A program made the position numbers and the translations under genes. This document shows positions 18,356 through 28,400 of a DNA stretch of 64,000 nt, piece by piece. The DNA comes from Rhodanobacteraceae bacterium (lineage in GTDB: Bacteria > Pseudomonadota > Gammaproteobacteria > Xanthomonadales > SZUA-5): assembly GCA_024234055.1 (NCBI GenBank), contig JACKOW010000009.1, positions 62,001 to 126,000 on the forward strand, in the 5' to 3' direction. Position 1 is the stretch's first letter. Each line of letters starts with the position of its first letter. A model generated the notes under the pieces. The model saw only the letters and a program-made list of their open reading frames with translations, did no database searches and was not told the DNA's origin.

Positions 18356-18766
18356 TCATGCCGCCCAGTTCTCAAGTTTCAGCTCGGGAACGCGGGCGAA
18401 CTCGCGCTCGTTGTTGGTCACCAGGATCAGGCCCGCAGCGCGCGCATGCGCGGCGATCCACAGATCGTTGTTGCCAATTGGCGTGCCGGCACGTTCAAGT
18501 TGTGCACGGATCTCGCCATAGTGCGCGGCTGCGTCAACCGGCAGTTCCTTCACCTCGGCGATCTGCTGCAGCGCGTCCAGGCGCAACAACGCGTCCGCGC
18601 GCCTTTGGCTCTTGCTGATGCCAAACATCAACTCACCCAGCACGATGACCGAGAGGGCGACCTTGCCGGTGCCTTGGCGGTCTAGCTTGCGCGTGACTAG
18701 CGGGTGACGTCCGGAAACGGCATACACACAGATATTTGTGTCGAGCAGATAGCGCATCCCCATCAC
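18356..18766 (-). CDS. vapC: VapC-family PIN-domain ribonuclease toxin
   Basis: 136 residues. The PIN active-site acidic residues are visible: Asp in YLLDTNICVY, Glu in VIVLGELMFGI and Asp in GTPIGNNDLWIAAHA, with VTNNEREFARV near the end. VapC toxins are Mg-dependent RNases that cut tRNA or rRNA. ATG at 18766 overlaps the vapB stop (ATGA). The fourth codon is a second ATG. The family length matches and nothing appears truncated. Confidence 0.92.
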   Translation of the reverse strand: MMGMRYLLDTNICVYAVSGRHPLVTRKLDRQGTGKVALSVIVLGELMFGISKSQRRADALLRLDALQQIAEVKELPVDAAAHYGEIRAQLERAGTPIGNNDLWIAAHARAAGLILVTNNEREFARVPELKLENWAA

Positions 18767-18987
18767 GGCACCTCACGTTCCTGCGGCGGCGCGTCGGAAG
18801 GCTCGACAAAATCATCCGGCCAAGGCGGCAGGTCTTCGAGCAGCCGGCTAAGGCTCTGCGCCTTCTCGCGGAGCACCACTTCGTTGCCGCGACGATAAAT
18901 CTCGACCTCACCCGTGTTGAAGCGGAACTCTTTGGGCAGCCGCACCGCTTGGCTGTTGCCCGACTGGAACACCTTGGCAGTGGTCAT
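18763..18987 (-). CDS. vapB: VapB-family AbrB/SpoVT-fold antitoxin
   Basis: 74 residues with the swapped-hairpin AbrB domain (AKVFQSGNSQAVRLPKEFRF then EVEIYRRGNEVVLRE) and an acidic C-terminal tail (LPPWPDDFVEPSDAP) that normally occupies the VapC active site. It overlaps vapC by 4 bp and should autoregulate the operon with it. Confidence 0.92.
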   Translation of the reverse strand: MTTAKVFQSGNSQAVRLPKEFRFNTGEVEIYRRGNEVVLREKAQSLSRLLEDLPPWPDDFVEPSDAPPQEREVP

Positions 18988-19276
18988 GACGAGATCCCGA
19001 TGTAGATACGAAAAGGATATACATCGAACTGCCCAGTGTCATCAGGGGCAAGGTGGTCCGGCGGCTTCGGGATTGAACGGCGACAAGCCAGTGATGATGG
19101 GATCGCCATTGATGAGGTCAGGGTCGGGACGTCCCTGTTGCGCGATCCACTCATGCACTTGTGCCTGGAAGGCGGCACGCCACCTTCACCAACCTACCTC
19201 GGCCGTGTCCAGCCACAACTGGTGTTGCAGGTGTCCGTTCCCCGTACCATGTGCGGATGACACTCCGAGTATCCCG

Positions 19277-19555
19277 ATGAACGCAGCGACCGATCGCCTG
19301 GACATCCGACTGCATCCCGACGACAAGCGGATGCTGGCTCGTGCTGCGCAGTTGGAAGGGGTGACGCTGAGCCAGTTTGTCCTGGCGCCAGTTCTCGAGC
19401 GCGCGCGCAACGTGATTGCTGATGCCGAGCAGTTGGCGGTCACGTCGAAGGCATACCGGGACGTGCTCGACGCGCTTGCAAATCCGCCGCAGCCGACCGC
19501 TGCTTTGATCCTGGCCATGCGCGACTACGAAGCCGCTGGCATCCAGTGGCGCTGA
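19277..19555 (+). CDS. TacA/DUF1778-family antitoxin
   Basis: 92 residues with a ribbon-helix-helix start (DRLDIRLHPDDKRMLARAA, then QLEGVTLSQFV) and a C-terminal toxin-binding segment. This is the DUF1778 family that pairs with GNAT acetyltransferase toxins (TacT/AtaT) which acetylate aminoacyl-tRNA. The start is ATG at 19277. A remnant of the cognate toxin overlaps its 3' end, so this antitoxin now has no complete local partner. Confidence 0.88.
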   Translation: MNAATDRLDIRLHPDDKRMLARAAQLEGVTLSQFVLAPVLERARNVIADAEQLAVTSKAYRDVLDALANPPQPTAALILAMRDYEAAGIQWR

Positions 19556-19695
19556 TCGTCTGCGCGCTCGACAAGTCTGCCCACGATCGGACCGGCTTCA
19601 AGTGCGGAAATCTGGATCTTGATGAGTTCCTGCGGTCCAAAGCCGCCAAACATCAGCAGTGGTCGTCATTTGCCGCGACGCGAGTCGACGGGTAG
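19546..19695 (+). pseudogene. Truncated TacT-like GNAT acetyltransferase toxin
   Basis: From a GTG at 19546, overlapping the antitoxin by 10 bp, 49 codons run to TAG at 19693. They include HDRTGFKCGNLDLDEFLRSK and AAKHQQW, the recognisable N-terminus of TacT-type toxins, which are normally about 160-180 residues. The acetyl-CoA-binding core is absent. The break lies about 110 bp before the right direct repeat, so the 3' part was probably lost when the island end formed. Confidence 0.8.
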
Positions 19696-19807
19696 GGATG
19701 CACACATGCAAAAGCTTTCTGCAAGTGCTTTTCGATGATCGTCGGATAACGCCCGCATCCGTTCTCCCCGACCCAGCCCTCACTGTTTGCGCCGTGGGGT
19801 GCTCTGC

Positions 19808-20101
19808 CCCACCATTCCTCGGTTCCAACCGACTCTCCTTGCCAGCCCGAAAGCGCGACGAGTGCGCACGGCTGCGGGTTCCTGGGGGTCAGCGCGTGGA
19901 CCTCGCTTCTTGCCGTCGAGGGCCCAAAAGCCCTAAATGTGCTCTCTACCCCACCCCCACTCTCTGTCCCCCTGGACCCCAGAGAGCCAAGAACCAATCG
20001 ACGGCTTTTCCAACATGAGGCAGATCAAGTACTTACGCTTGGTTCAAAAGGGCAAGTTGGACGGCAGACGTGGTTGGCAGGTTGGGGTCAGACTGCGGCG
20101 A
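19808..20101. repeat. Direct repeat, right copy (294 bp)
   Basis: Matches 11717-12010 without gaps at about 95% identity. It begins with the same CCCACCATTCCTCGG but is preceded by unrelated sequence rather than a tRNA. It marks the right end of the island. Confidence 0.9.
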
Positions 20102-20482
20102 GGGCCGGGTCGAAGACGCTGCGGTTCCAGCGCGGGCGGCGCTCCTGGTACCTTGGAGACTTACGGGTCGCTTCTGCCGCCGTTGCCCGCCTGCAGTCGG
20201 AAGTAGATGTCGCCGTTGCTCGCGGCTTTCACTACGAACTTGCCGGCCATGCTCATGCTTATCCGATGGGACGCGCAACTGTACCGATAGGCACGATCCG
20301 GCAGGACGTAGCTCGGGTGCTGCAAACCGCTAGCCATCTGGCCGGTCTGGCCACAAGAATTGACCACTCTCGCCAGCGAAACTGACCGGCAACGGCGGAA
20401 AGTTGACCGGCAGACGTCGGCCACAAGCGGTCGGTTGAAAGTGCACTCTAAGCCCGGTTTCTGATCACGACAGGAGCGCCGC
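20102..20482. other. Region between island end and ankyrin gene, no gene supported
   Basis: No convincing coding sequence. A short motif recurs near 20380-20415 (GAAACTGACCGGCAACGG, then AAAGTTGACCGGCAGACG), which may be the end of an old insertion. An AGGAG at 20472 is the ribosome-binding site of the downstream ankyrin gene. Confidence 0.5.
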
Positions 20483-21406
20483 ATGTCCGAAGAATCACCG
20501 GTTCGCGATCTGGCCTCGGTTTGGGCGGAAACCCTGCTCCACACCGGCGTGCGCGAAGGGCGCTTGTCTGCGGTCGCCCCCGCGGACGTGGCGCGCGGGG
20601 CTCATGCCATGGACGGGCTCGGCTGGACGCCGCTCCATCTTGCCGCCGTTGTTGACGATGCGAATGCGATCGCCTGGCTCCTGACGCACGGCGCGGAGAT
20701 CGACGGGCTCAGTGACGATCACCGAACCGCCCTCGCTCTCGCCGCCGCCGCTGGATCGACGCGCGCGGTCAAGGCCTTGCTGGCCGCGGGCGCATCGGTG
20801 GAAGTGAAGGGTCAGTCCCGCGAAATCCTGGCGGAGGCGGCAACGGTGCCACGCCTCGAAATCATTCAGGCGCTGGCTCAGGCGGGCGCCAAGACCAAGG
20901 AGACGCTGGCCTATCTGCTGATGGTGCTGCGGATGACCGGTCATCAGGTTCAACTGGGCGAAGTCGGATACAACCACGGCTCGCAAGGCGAAGCACCGGA
21001 TATCTGGTTTGTCGATCGTGCGCCGCGCTTGCCTGCTGTGCTTTTTTCGACCCCTCGGCCTGTCGTCCATGCCGGACACGGTCGATGGCTGGACCCGCAT
21101 CGAATCGCGGCCCGCAGAGTTCACCCAGCTTGGAGCCGCTTCCACCTCGACATCTTCGGGGCCGACCATGACCACCCCGTCTACACATCGCTCAGGTTCC
21201 GGGACCTGCGATTGGAATGGACGGCTGTCGCGCCGGATGAAGTGATGGCGCGTATTGGCCGTCTGTACCACGGGGAGACCGTTCCCGCACCCGGAGCGCT
21301 CTCCGCTCTGCTGCGCATGGCCGGCCTCACCCCCAGCACCATCGCGACCGCCGAGCCGGCCCTTGCCGCCTCCCCTGATCTCGGAAGCCGTGCGGGTGGC
21401 CATTGA
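20483..21406 (+). CDS. Ankyrin-repeat protein, 5' part of a frameshifted gene
   Basis: 307 residues from an ATG with a good AGGAG site. Ankyrin repeats lie at about residues 40-140: GLGWTPLHLAAVVDDANAIA, then WLLTHGAEIDGLSDDHRTAL and VKALLAAGASVEV. They are followed by a ~150-residue non-ankyrin segment. Its last 10-15 codons before the TGA at 21406 look shifted. The neighbouring frame continues with LLAEGLSPDLVDANGNTPLM, so one frameshift lies near 21355-21385 and the original gene ran on to 23286. Ankyrin proteins bind other proteins. Function unknown. Confidence 0.7.
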   Translation: MSEESPVRDLASVWAETLLHTGVREGRLSAVAPADVARGAHAMDGLGWTPLHLAAVVDDANAIAWLLTHGAEIDGLSDDHRTALALAAAAGSTRAVKALLAAGASVEVKGQSREILAEAATVPRLEIIQALAQAGAKTKETLAYLLMVLRMTGHQVQLGEVGYNHGSQGEAPDIWFVDRAPRLPAVLFSTPRPVVHAGHGRWLDPHRIAARRVHPAWSRFHLDIFGADHDHPVYTSLRFRDLRLEWTAVAPDEVMARIGRLYHGETVPAPGALSALLRMAGLTPSTIATAEPALAASPDLGSRAGGH

Positions 21407-21519
21407 TGTGCCGTCGACGCGGATGCTTCGCCGACTGCTCGCAGAGGGTCTGTCGCCCGATCTCGTGGATGCCAACGGCAACACGCCGCTGATGCGAGCA
21501 GCGATGGTCAAGAACACCC

Positions 21520-23286
21520 TTGCCGTCGAGGCCCTGCTCGAGCACGGGAGCCGATCGCTCTGCGCGCGACGCGAAGGGACGAACCGCCGCGGACATTGCA
21601 CTGGCTGTCGGTCACGCGGAACTCGCCAGAACTCTGGCGCCCGCTGACGTTGCCGCCGATGACTTGGAAACGAGCCGGGCATTCATCGGCGCGCGGATGC
21701 GCGAGACGCTGCAAGATTCAGACGCCACCCGCTTGACGGCACTGCTCGCTCAGCACGGTCTTGTCGCCTCCGTGGATCTCGGACTCAATTCCGGGTGCTC
21801 TCTGCTGGCCCTCGCGATCGAAAAGCGCAAGCTGCCCCACGTCGATGCCTTGCTTCGGGCGGGCGCCGATGTCAGCGAGCGCTTCACGAATGGCAGCACG
21901 CCCATGCACTTCGCGGCGAGCCGTGATGTCGACATCATGCGCCGTCTGCTGGATGCAGGCGGCGATCCAAACCTGAAGGATTCCTCGGGCGCGCCCCTGC
22001 ACTACGCCGCCAGCGTGAGTCACGCGAGAATGATCGACGCGCTTGTTGACGGTGGGGCCGACGTCGACGCGACTGATGAGAACGGTCACACCCCGCTCGT
22101 TCACGCGATCTCCTCCAACCAGACTTCAGCCATCAGCGCCCTTCTCGCTCATGGCGCGGACCCACGTTTCGCCGATCTCACCGGCGAGACGCCGATGGAA
22201 CGGCTGAAGCCTGGCTGGCATGGAAGGGGCGTCATGGCCGAGATGTGGATGGCCGACGCGCAGCATCATGGCCCCGACCGGCTGGCACCGTATCTGCGAA
22301 CGCTTGTTGACGACGGTCAGACGCTCGACATTCAGCTCACGCTGAATCCGACCACGTTGCCTGGTCACCATTCGTCGGTTGCCCATCGCGGCCCGCTTCC
22401 CCTCGGAGAGTGGGTGGAACTGGCGCGCGATCTCTCGGACTACTGTGTTGTTCGGGGCAAGTGGGACGCTCTGCGCGCGCTGAAGACCTGCGGTTTGCCG
22501 GTGTACTTTCCCGGTTCGAACGACGACGGCATGCAAACCCAGGCCGAGGTGATGGATGTTCGTCCGGGAGACGAGCCCGCTGCACTGGTCTACGCCGCGC
22601 AGATCCATGGAGGGGCCGTGCCGTTCCTTCTCAAGGTAGCGGGCTCAGCATGTGCGTGCGCCGTCGACGCGGCCCTGTTCGGTCTCGGAGGCATCCAATT
22701 CCGTTCGTCGCCGGAAATCGATGCGTTCCAGCAACGCGCGTTGCGCGCGTTGCGGGCCGCAGGCGCAAATTTGAACGCTCGCGCGGGCGACGCGGCCATC
22801 GCACTTCACTCAGGCCTCGGTCTTCCCAAGGGCCAGGATGGCCAACTCCTCTGGGACGACGAGCGACAACTCGCGGAGCGCTATGCGTCGATCAGTCCGC
22901 TCATGGAAGAGCTGATTCGCCGGCCTCACGACACGCCGCTGATGCGCGCGGCAAGCGAGCACACTTTCCTTCTCGTGTCGCTACTCATTGCTGAAGGGGC
23001 CGATGTCTCCGCTCCGGGTCCGGACGGCCGAAACGCCTTGCATCGCGCAAGCGCGGCGGGCGGCGTCGTCGGGGCGGTGGAGACGGTGCGATGTTTGCTG
23101 GACGCGGGATTCGCCGTCGATCAAGCGGACGCGGCCGGGTGGCGCGCACTGACGATCGCGGCGAATCCGGAAATCCTGCGTTTGCTCGTCGAGCGCGGCG
23201 CGTCCACCGAACTCGACGCGACCGATCAGACGCTGCTCGGCCAAACCGCGTCGGAAAAGCTGCGGGCCCGACTCGGTGTAGCCTAG
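21520..23286 (+). CDS. Ankyrin-repeat protein, 3' part of the same frameshifted gene
   Basis: Carries many ankyrin repeats: GADRSARDAKGRTAADIALA, SGAPLHYAASVSHARMIDAL, VDGGADVDATDENGHTPLVH and a C-terminal group near GADVSAPGPDGRNALHRAS. Coding similarity extends upstream of 21520 in a second frame (21385-21540), so a second one-base shift lies near 21545 within the stretch reading GAGCACGGGAGCC. With both shifts repaired the gene would encode about 930 residues from 20483. The stop codon TAG lies within the CTAG end of a MITE-like repeat, so the native C-terminus may have been replaced. Confidence 0.75.
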   Translation: MPSRPCSSTGADRSARDAKGRTAADIALAVGHAELARTLAPADVAADDLETSRAFIGARMRETLQDSDATRLTALLAQHGLVASVDLGLNSGCSLLALAIEKRKLPHVDALLRAGADVSERFTNGSTPMHFAASRDVDIMRRLLDAGGDPNLKDSSGAPLHYAASVSHARMIDALVDGGADVDATDENGHTPLVHAISSNQTSAISALLAHGADPRFADLTGETPMERLKPGWHGRGVMAEMWMADAQHHGPDRLAPYLRTLVDDGQTLDIQLTLNPTTLPGHHSSVAHRGPLPLGEWVELARDLSDYCVVRGKWDALRALKTCGLPVYFPGSNDDGMQTQAEVMDVRPGDEPAALVYAAQIHGGAVPFLLKVAGSACACAVDAALFGLGGIQFRSSPEIDAFQQRALRALRAAGANLNARAGDAAIALHSGLGLPKGQDGQLLWDDERQLAERYASISPLMEELIRRPHDTPLMRAASEHTFLLVSLLIAEGADVSAPGPDGRNALHRASAAGGVVGAVETVRCLLDAGFAVDQADAAGWRALTIAANPEILRLLVERGASTELDATDQTLLGQTASEKLRARLGVA

Positions 23287-23532
23287 CCCGTATTTCTCAC
23301 ACCTGCGCGTGCAAATGCCGCGATTCCGTTGTTGCGCAAGGCGAATCGGTGGCCACACAGCACGCAGAGTGTACGGCTGCATCTGCCCGCTTTGCGGACC
23401 TCGCTGGTTCTTTGCGACTATCGCTGCGTTGCTCCTCCTCGCAATGGAATCACCATTCCTCGTCGTCGCGCCTTGCGCTAGTCACAAAGCCCTGCGCGAT
23501 CTTCCGCAACAGGTGTGAGAAATGCAGCCTAG
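23283..23532. mobile_element. MITE-like element, copy 1 (~250 bp)
   Basis: Bounded by inverted ends CTAG..C.G.ATTTCTCACACCTG, with CAGGTGTGAGAAATGC...CTAG at the right. Internal sequence is nearly identical to 42374-42625. It has no transposase, so it is non-autonomous. A short internal frame (about 45 conserved residues including CPLCGPRWFFATIAALLLL) is shared by both copies but is probably not a gene. Its left CTAG contains the stop codon of the ankyrin gene. Confidence 0.85.
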
Positions 23533-23770
23533 CGGGACTCTGCCTTGCAAGCACTGGTCGGGTTCACTTCATCAACCTCGGTCAGTGGCAGCGTCCGAAG
23601 CAAGCCCGAGACCGGCACGATGTCAGAGCTGGGCGGCTGAGCTGGATGCTGTATTTGGTCCGGCGCCAGGGGCAAGCCGAACGGCCGAAATGGGTCGGCA
23701 ATCGACGATCGCAACTCGGAGCGCGGCTTCGCGACTCCAGCACTCCGGGTGAGTGCTGAGGCTCTCCTGA

Positions 23771-23953
23771 TCATCCACCCTGCGGCGGCTTGCGCAACAC
23801 CACACTCGCCCCCACCGTCGCCCGAGCCAGTGCCAAATAGAAAGCCCGATGTGTGCGCGGCTTGACCGGGCCTTCTTGGGGACTGTGCACGAGCACGGCA
23901 TGAGTCGTCGCTTGCTCTCGCCGGCTATCGTCGAGGCCCGCCGCGAGGCTCAA
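23771..23953 (-). CDS. Possible small third gene of the DUF433/DUF5615 operon
   Basis: A 60-residue frame whose ATG overlaps the stop of the PIN-like toxin as ATGA (23950-23953), the same coupling seen between antitoxin and toxin. Its composition (HAVLVHSPQEGPVKPRTHRAF, then YLALARATVGASVVLR) is not low-complexity, but I do not recognise it. The rest of 23533-23949 holds nothing I can support. The overlap may be chance. Confidence 0.3.
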   Translation of the reverse strand: MSLAAGLDDSRREQATTHAVLVHSPQEGPVKPRTHRAFYLALARATVGASVVLRKPPQGG

Positions 23954-24321
23954 TCGACCGGCAGCGCCGGTCGGAAGCGCACGCGGTCTCGCTCCAGAAT
24001 GACCAGATGACCGGGCAGATGCGCCACCATCGTCGTACTCAGAAAGCGGGTCATCACTGCGGCTATTTCGTCGGCGCGCGTATCGTCAGGCAAGCGCAAC
24101 ACCAGGATGCCTTGCGTGTCCTGCGGTGGGAAACGTCGAACATCGGCAAAATCTAGATCCCGCGAGACCAGAGTTGCCGCCGCATCGGCAGCGCTTGCGG
24201 CTATTTGATCGTCCGTTGCGTCGCCCAAGCCGATATCACGCACATGGTCGGCGGTATGGCCGAACGCGCGAAGTGCCACCAACGCTGAACGCGGCATGTT
24301 GGCGTCGAGCAAGAACCTCAC
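23950..24321 (-). CDS. DUF5615 PIN-like toxin
   Basis: 123 residues beginning FLLDANMPRSALVALRAFGH, with TADHVRDIGLGDATDDQI and ATLVSRDLDFADVRRF. These are the characteristic acidic positions of the DUF5615 (Mut7-C/PIN-like) family. Members are the predicted RNase toxins of pairs with DUF433 antitoxins. The start overlaps the DUF433 stop by 4 bp. Complete by length. Confidence 0.87.
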   Translation of the reverse strand: MRFLLDANMPRSALVALRAFGHTADHVRDIGLGDATDDQIAASAADAAATLVSRDLDFADVRRFPPQDTQGILVLRLPDDTRADEIAAVMTRFLSTTMVAHLPGHLVILERDRVRFRPALPVD

Positions 24322-24554
24322 GCCGCGCGCGCAGGCAACGGATGCAGTGATTCCTCGCCAACGCGGGCGCTGGCGTAGCCCAGGGCCGCGCGGATGTCCT
24401 CATCGCTGAGGTCGTACTCGCGTGCGACGTCGTCGAAACTCATCCCTGCCGCAAGACTGCCTACGACAATCGCAACTGGGACACGGGTTCCGCGGATGAC
24501 CGGCCTGCCACCGCAAACGCTTGCATCGATCTGAATGCGATCCAGGTAGTTCAT
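24318..24554 (-). CDS. DUF433-family antitoxin
   Basis: 78 residues from the ATG at 24554. The core RIQIDASVCGGRPVIRGTR with VPVAIVVGSLAAGMSFDDVA, then REYDLSDEDIRAALGYA, is the canonical DUF433 winged-HTH-like domain. It neutralises the adjacent PIN-like toxin and probably represses the operon. Longer upstream in-frame codons exist but the domain begins at MNYLDRI. Confidence 0.9.
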   Translation of the reverse strand: MNYLDRIQIDASVCGGRPVIRGTRVPVAIVVGSLAAGMSFDDVAREYDLSDEDIRAALGYASARVGEESLHPLPARAA

Positions 24555-24633
24555 GGCGGACACCTGTTTTGACGTAGACACTGACCGGCATTTTAGCTCG
24601 CCCAGTGCGATTTTGTTCAGTTGAGTCTCGCCA

Positions 24634-24780
24634 TCAACGCTTCGCCAGCGCCTGCACAATCCTCACCAGCCCCAACGTATCCCGCTCGCAATAGCGCATC
24701 AGTGCCGTCTTGAGTTCTCGGCGACGTGGCGGCCTCGTCGCCGGATTGATGGCTTCCAGATAAGCGTTCTGGGCCGCCAT
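24634..24780 (-). pseudogene. C-terminal remnant of a DUF2779-type protein
   Basis: 49 codons read AAQNAYLEAINPATR, RELKTALMRYCERDTLGLVR and IVQALAKR before TGA. This matches the end of DUF2779 proteins, where a final YC..DT.AMV exonuclease-like motif is typical. Everything upstream of about residue -50 is missing and replaced by repeat sequence, so it is a fragment. Confidence 0.6.
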
Positions 24781-25461
24781 CGGGGTTGTGCAGTGAAAGA
24801 CTCAGGGAGAGCCGCGAGGAATCATTGGCGAGCGGGCGTAAGTCATGGCGTCGATGATCCCGAACTGAGCGCCCGGTCTCAGTCGGCGAAATGCGCAAAA
24901 AGCCGCAAGAAATTCTCACTCGTGGGTGTCCGGAATCCGCGTGGGTGTCCGGAATCCGTCCGGAATCCGAATTTTCGTAAGTTGTTGATGTGTCATTGCG
25001 AGAAACGTAGTGACGAAGCAATCCAGTGCTTCTCAAGCTGCGCTTCCGGATCGCTTCGCTGCGCCCTCCATGAACCCACAAGTCATTGAATTTCAGTAGG
25101 CGAACATGAGCCGGCTTGGCGTAGCCCGAAGTGCGCGCAGCGCTCTCCGGGCAGTGACACAAAGAGCCCCGGTGAGCCGCTACGCGGCACATCGGGCTAC
25201 GCCCGGCACCATGGGGGTTCATGGCCCGTGTGCAGTTTCGGGCCAAAACAGGTCGCTCGCACTGACGACCAGAGGTCCCAAGTGGGCTGGCACTTGGGTG
25301 AACAACGTCGCCGCCCGCAGCATAGGTTGGCGGTGAGCGCAGCGAACCCCAACGAGGGGATTCCCGGAAACAACGATGTTGGGATGCGCTTATCCCAACC
25401 TATGCGGGCTACACACTCGGCCTTGGCCTGCTCCGCACGGGCGCCAGTCCTTCGCCACGGT
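24781..25461. repeat. Mosaic interspersed repeat cluster
   Basis: No gene is supported. Near 24925-24975 is a local direct repeat of GGGTGTCCGGAATCCG. At 24993-25087 is an inverted copy of the 'caatccag ... ctccatgaaccca' module. At 25121-25202 there is a 'cgtagcccgaagtgcgcgcagcg ... gggctac' module. At 25207-25255 there is an inverted copy of the 'ccacctgt..tcgg ... gggccatgaaccc' module. The same modules recur in other orders near 31.6-32.2 kb and 50.6-51.1 kb. Confidence 0.7.
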
Positions 25462-28400
25462 CTAGGCGACCGCCGCCGCGAACTGTGCATACAGGTCGCC
25501 GGGCAACGGATGCTGCAATCGCCACTTGATCGCCATCGGGCGTTCGCCCTCGTGGGAGACGTAAGTCGCCGGTCCAAGAAACCAGAATGCCCGGTCATCG
25601 GCGTGCAGGCGGGCGAACAGCAACACCGTGGTGCCCATCCTGACGTGGTTGCGATAGCGCCTTCCGGTGTCGCTGTCCGAGCGGGTCGACGATTGGCTTT
25701 CCCAGTGGATCAGGTCTCGCGATATCGCGAAGTCGCGGTAGCGAGTTGTGGGGGAGAAATGCCCGCTGGTCTTGTCCAGCGTGAATGCGAACAGGTCAAC
25801 CTGGGCATCCGGGAGCCAGCGGACCCCTTCTCGCCATGTGAGTGGCCGCGACGTGCCGCCATTTGCGAAGGCGGCAAGTATCTCGAGGCGGCTGTAGCAC
25901 GCGTGTACCTGCAATGGCACTGCGGGATGCGACTGCAGCGGCAGATGGACGTGATCCACGCGACGCGCAAGCACCTCCAGCAGTTCCACAAGTTCGGCCC
26001 GCACCTGCGGGTGTTGCCAAAGCAGGTCCAGGCCCTGCTGGAGCGATGCCACCGCGATTGCTCGATCGACGAGTGAAACGACCAGCATCGACATGACCCG
26101 AGCCGTCCGCTCATCTGCATCGAACACGCTCGGCGGCGACGGATGCCTGAGCAGACTTCGATAACCGTCGATCCGTTCGCGATCGTCAATGTGCAGCATC
26201 CGGCCGAGCGCGCGCCTGAGCGCGTCCTCGTGCGCGCCGCGGGCATGCGTTTCCAGGCTGGCGGCTTCGCGAAGGTCTGACCAGCAGCGGTTCCCGGTAT
26301 AGACATCATCGAGCGCAAGGCCGCTGGCTTCGAGAAAATCCAACAGCGTGAGGTCGGGTTGCTCCAGCGCGCAGCGCACCAGCTCTTCGACGCGCTGTGG
26401 CCAGTTCGACGGCAAGCTTTCCCGAATGCTGCGCAGCACGATGTCCTCAGCTACCGCGTCCAGCGACATGTGGCAGCCCGCCGGAAGAAACGGAAAGCCC
26501 TGTTCAACCTGTTCGGCGAGCGCCTTGCGGTTGCCGCGCAGCAGTGCGCCGATACGCCGGTCGAAGCGGAACTCCTTGCGGTGGTGGCCGACGAAGTCGA
26601 GGACCGTGCACTGGTTCTTGCCCGGGTAGCGGCGTAATCCGCGGCCCAATTGCTGCAGGAACAGCGTCGGGCTGTCGGTCGGCCGCAGCAGCAGCAAGGT
26701 ATCGACCCGCGGCACGTCGACGCCTTCGTTGAACAAATCCACCGAAAACACCACGCGTGTCGTGCCATCGGCCAGCCCGCTCAGCGCGTCGGCGCGTTCG
26801 CGCGAATCGGAGTCAGACCACACGGCCACTGACGGCAACCCATGCCGGGTGAACTCGGCGGCCATGAAGCGCGCGTGCGCGATCGATACACAGAACCCGA
26901 GCGCGCGCATGCGTCCGGGATTGTCGACCTGATCCTGTATCGCCTTGAGCACACGGCGCACCCAGACGTGGTTGCCGGTGACGAGGTTGCTCAGTTCGTT
27001 GACGTTGTAGCCGCTTCCGCGATGCCACTGTACGGCGCGAAGGTCGATGCCGTCATGAAACCCGAAGTACGCGAAGGGGCAGAGCCGGTGCTGGTCGATC
27101 GCATCCCACAGCCGCAATTCGGCGGCGATACGGTGATCGAACCACTTGAGGATCATCAAGCCATCGCTGCGTTCCGGCGTGGCCGTGAGCCCGAGTAACT
27201 CGATGGGCCTGATGTGCCCGAGCAGTGCCGTGTAGGTGGCGGCTGCAGCGTGATGGAATTCGTCGATGATCACTACGTCGAAGTGATCGGGCGCCATATC
27301 CTCGTAGCCGACGGCACTGAGGCTCTGGATCGAGGCGAATACATGCTCGAAGCGAGTTGGCCTTGCGCCGTCCACCCAGCGCTCGCCGAAGGCCGCGTCC
27401 CGTAGCGCATGGCGAAAGGTTGCGAGGCTCTGATCCAGGATCTCTTTTCGGTGGGCGACAAACAGCAACCGTGAGCGCGGCAGCTGCGGTCGCAAGCGCT
27501 GGTAATCCAGCGCCGCCATTACAGTCTTGCCAGTGCCGGTAGCCGCCGCCAGGAGATTCCGGTGATAGCCCTGCTTGCGGGACAGCGCGATCTGATCGAG
27601 CAGGCGCGCCTGGAATGGCTCGGGCCGGATCTCCACCGGACTCAAATAGATCTGTGGGCCATTGCGTTCGGGCAGACGCGTAAAGTCCTGGTATTCCTTT
27701 GCGTCGAAGGGCCGGAAGTCTGTGCTTTCCCAGTAGCTGTCGAACACGGCCGAGAACTTGTCGACCACATCCGGATTGCGCGCGCCGGAAACCCGGACGT
27801 TCCATTCCAGGCCCGTCACCTGTGCCGAATGGGTGAGATTCGACGAACCAATGAAGGCAGTGGAAAATCCGGAGGCGCGATGGAACAGCCACGCCTTGGC
27901 GTGCAGTCGCGTGCCTGAGGTGTCATACGACACCCGGATCTCGGCACCAGCGTCGCGCAGGGCTTCAAGCGCGGCCAATTCGGTCGACTGGGTATAGGTG
28001 GTCGTGAGCAGGCGCAATGGCCGGCCATCTTGTGTATGTCGACGCAGCCCCGCAAGCAGCGGCCGAATACCGCTGCGACGGACGAAGGCCATCAGCACGT
28101 CGATGCGATCCGCAGACACGATCTCCGACTGAAGCTGCACGCCGACCCGAGGCTCCCCGGGTGCGTTGGTCAGCAGCGTCGTATCGAGCAGCGGGATCAC
28201 GGGTGGTAGCAGGGCTTCCCGCGTGCCATCCGGCAGCCGGCGCAGCAGCGAGCGCAACACGCTGGCCGGCGCGACAGGGGCATCGCCGGGGTCGACCCCT
28301 TTCCCGGGCATGGCCAAAAGCAACTCGACGATCTTCCTGGCCAGCAAGGCACCCTGCTCCGGGCGGTGCTTGCTCTCCAGACTCGCGATCGCCTGCCGCA

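Noticed and set aside
23309..23518. Protein-coding gene inside the MITE-like element
   Set aside because: The frame is conserved at both copies because the DNA is repeated. It has no ribosome-binding site or family resemblance and a composition typical of repeat DNA.
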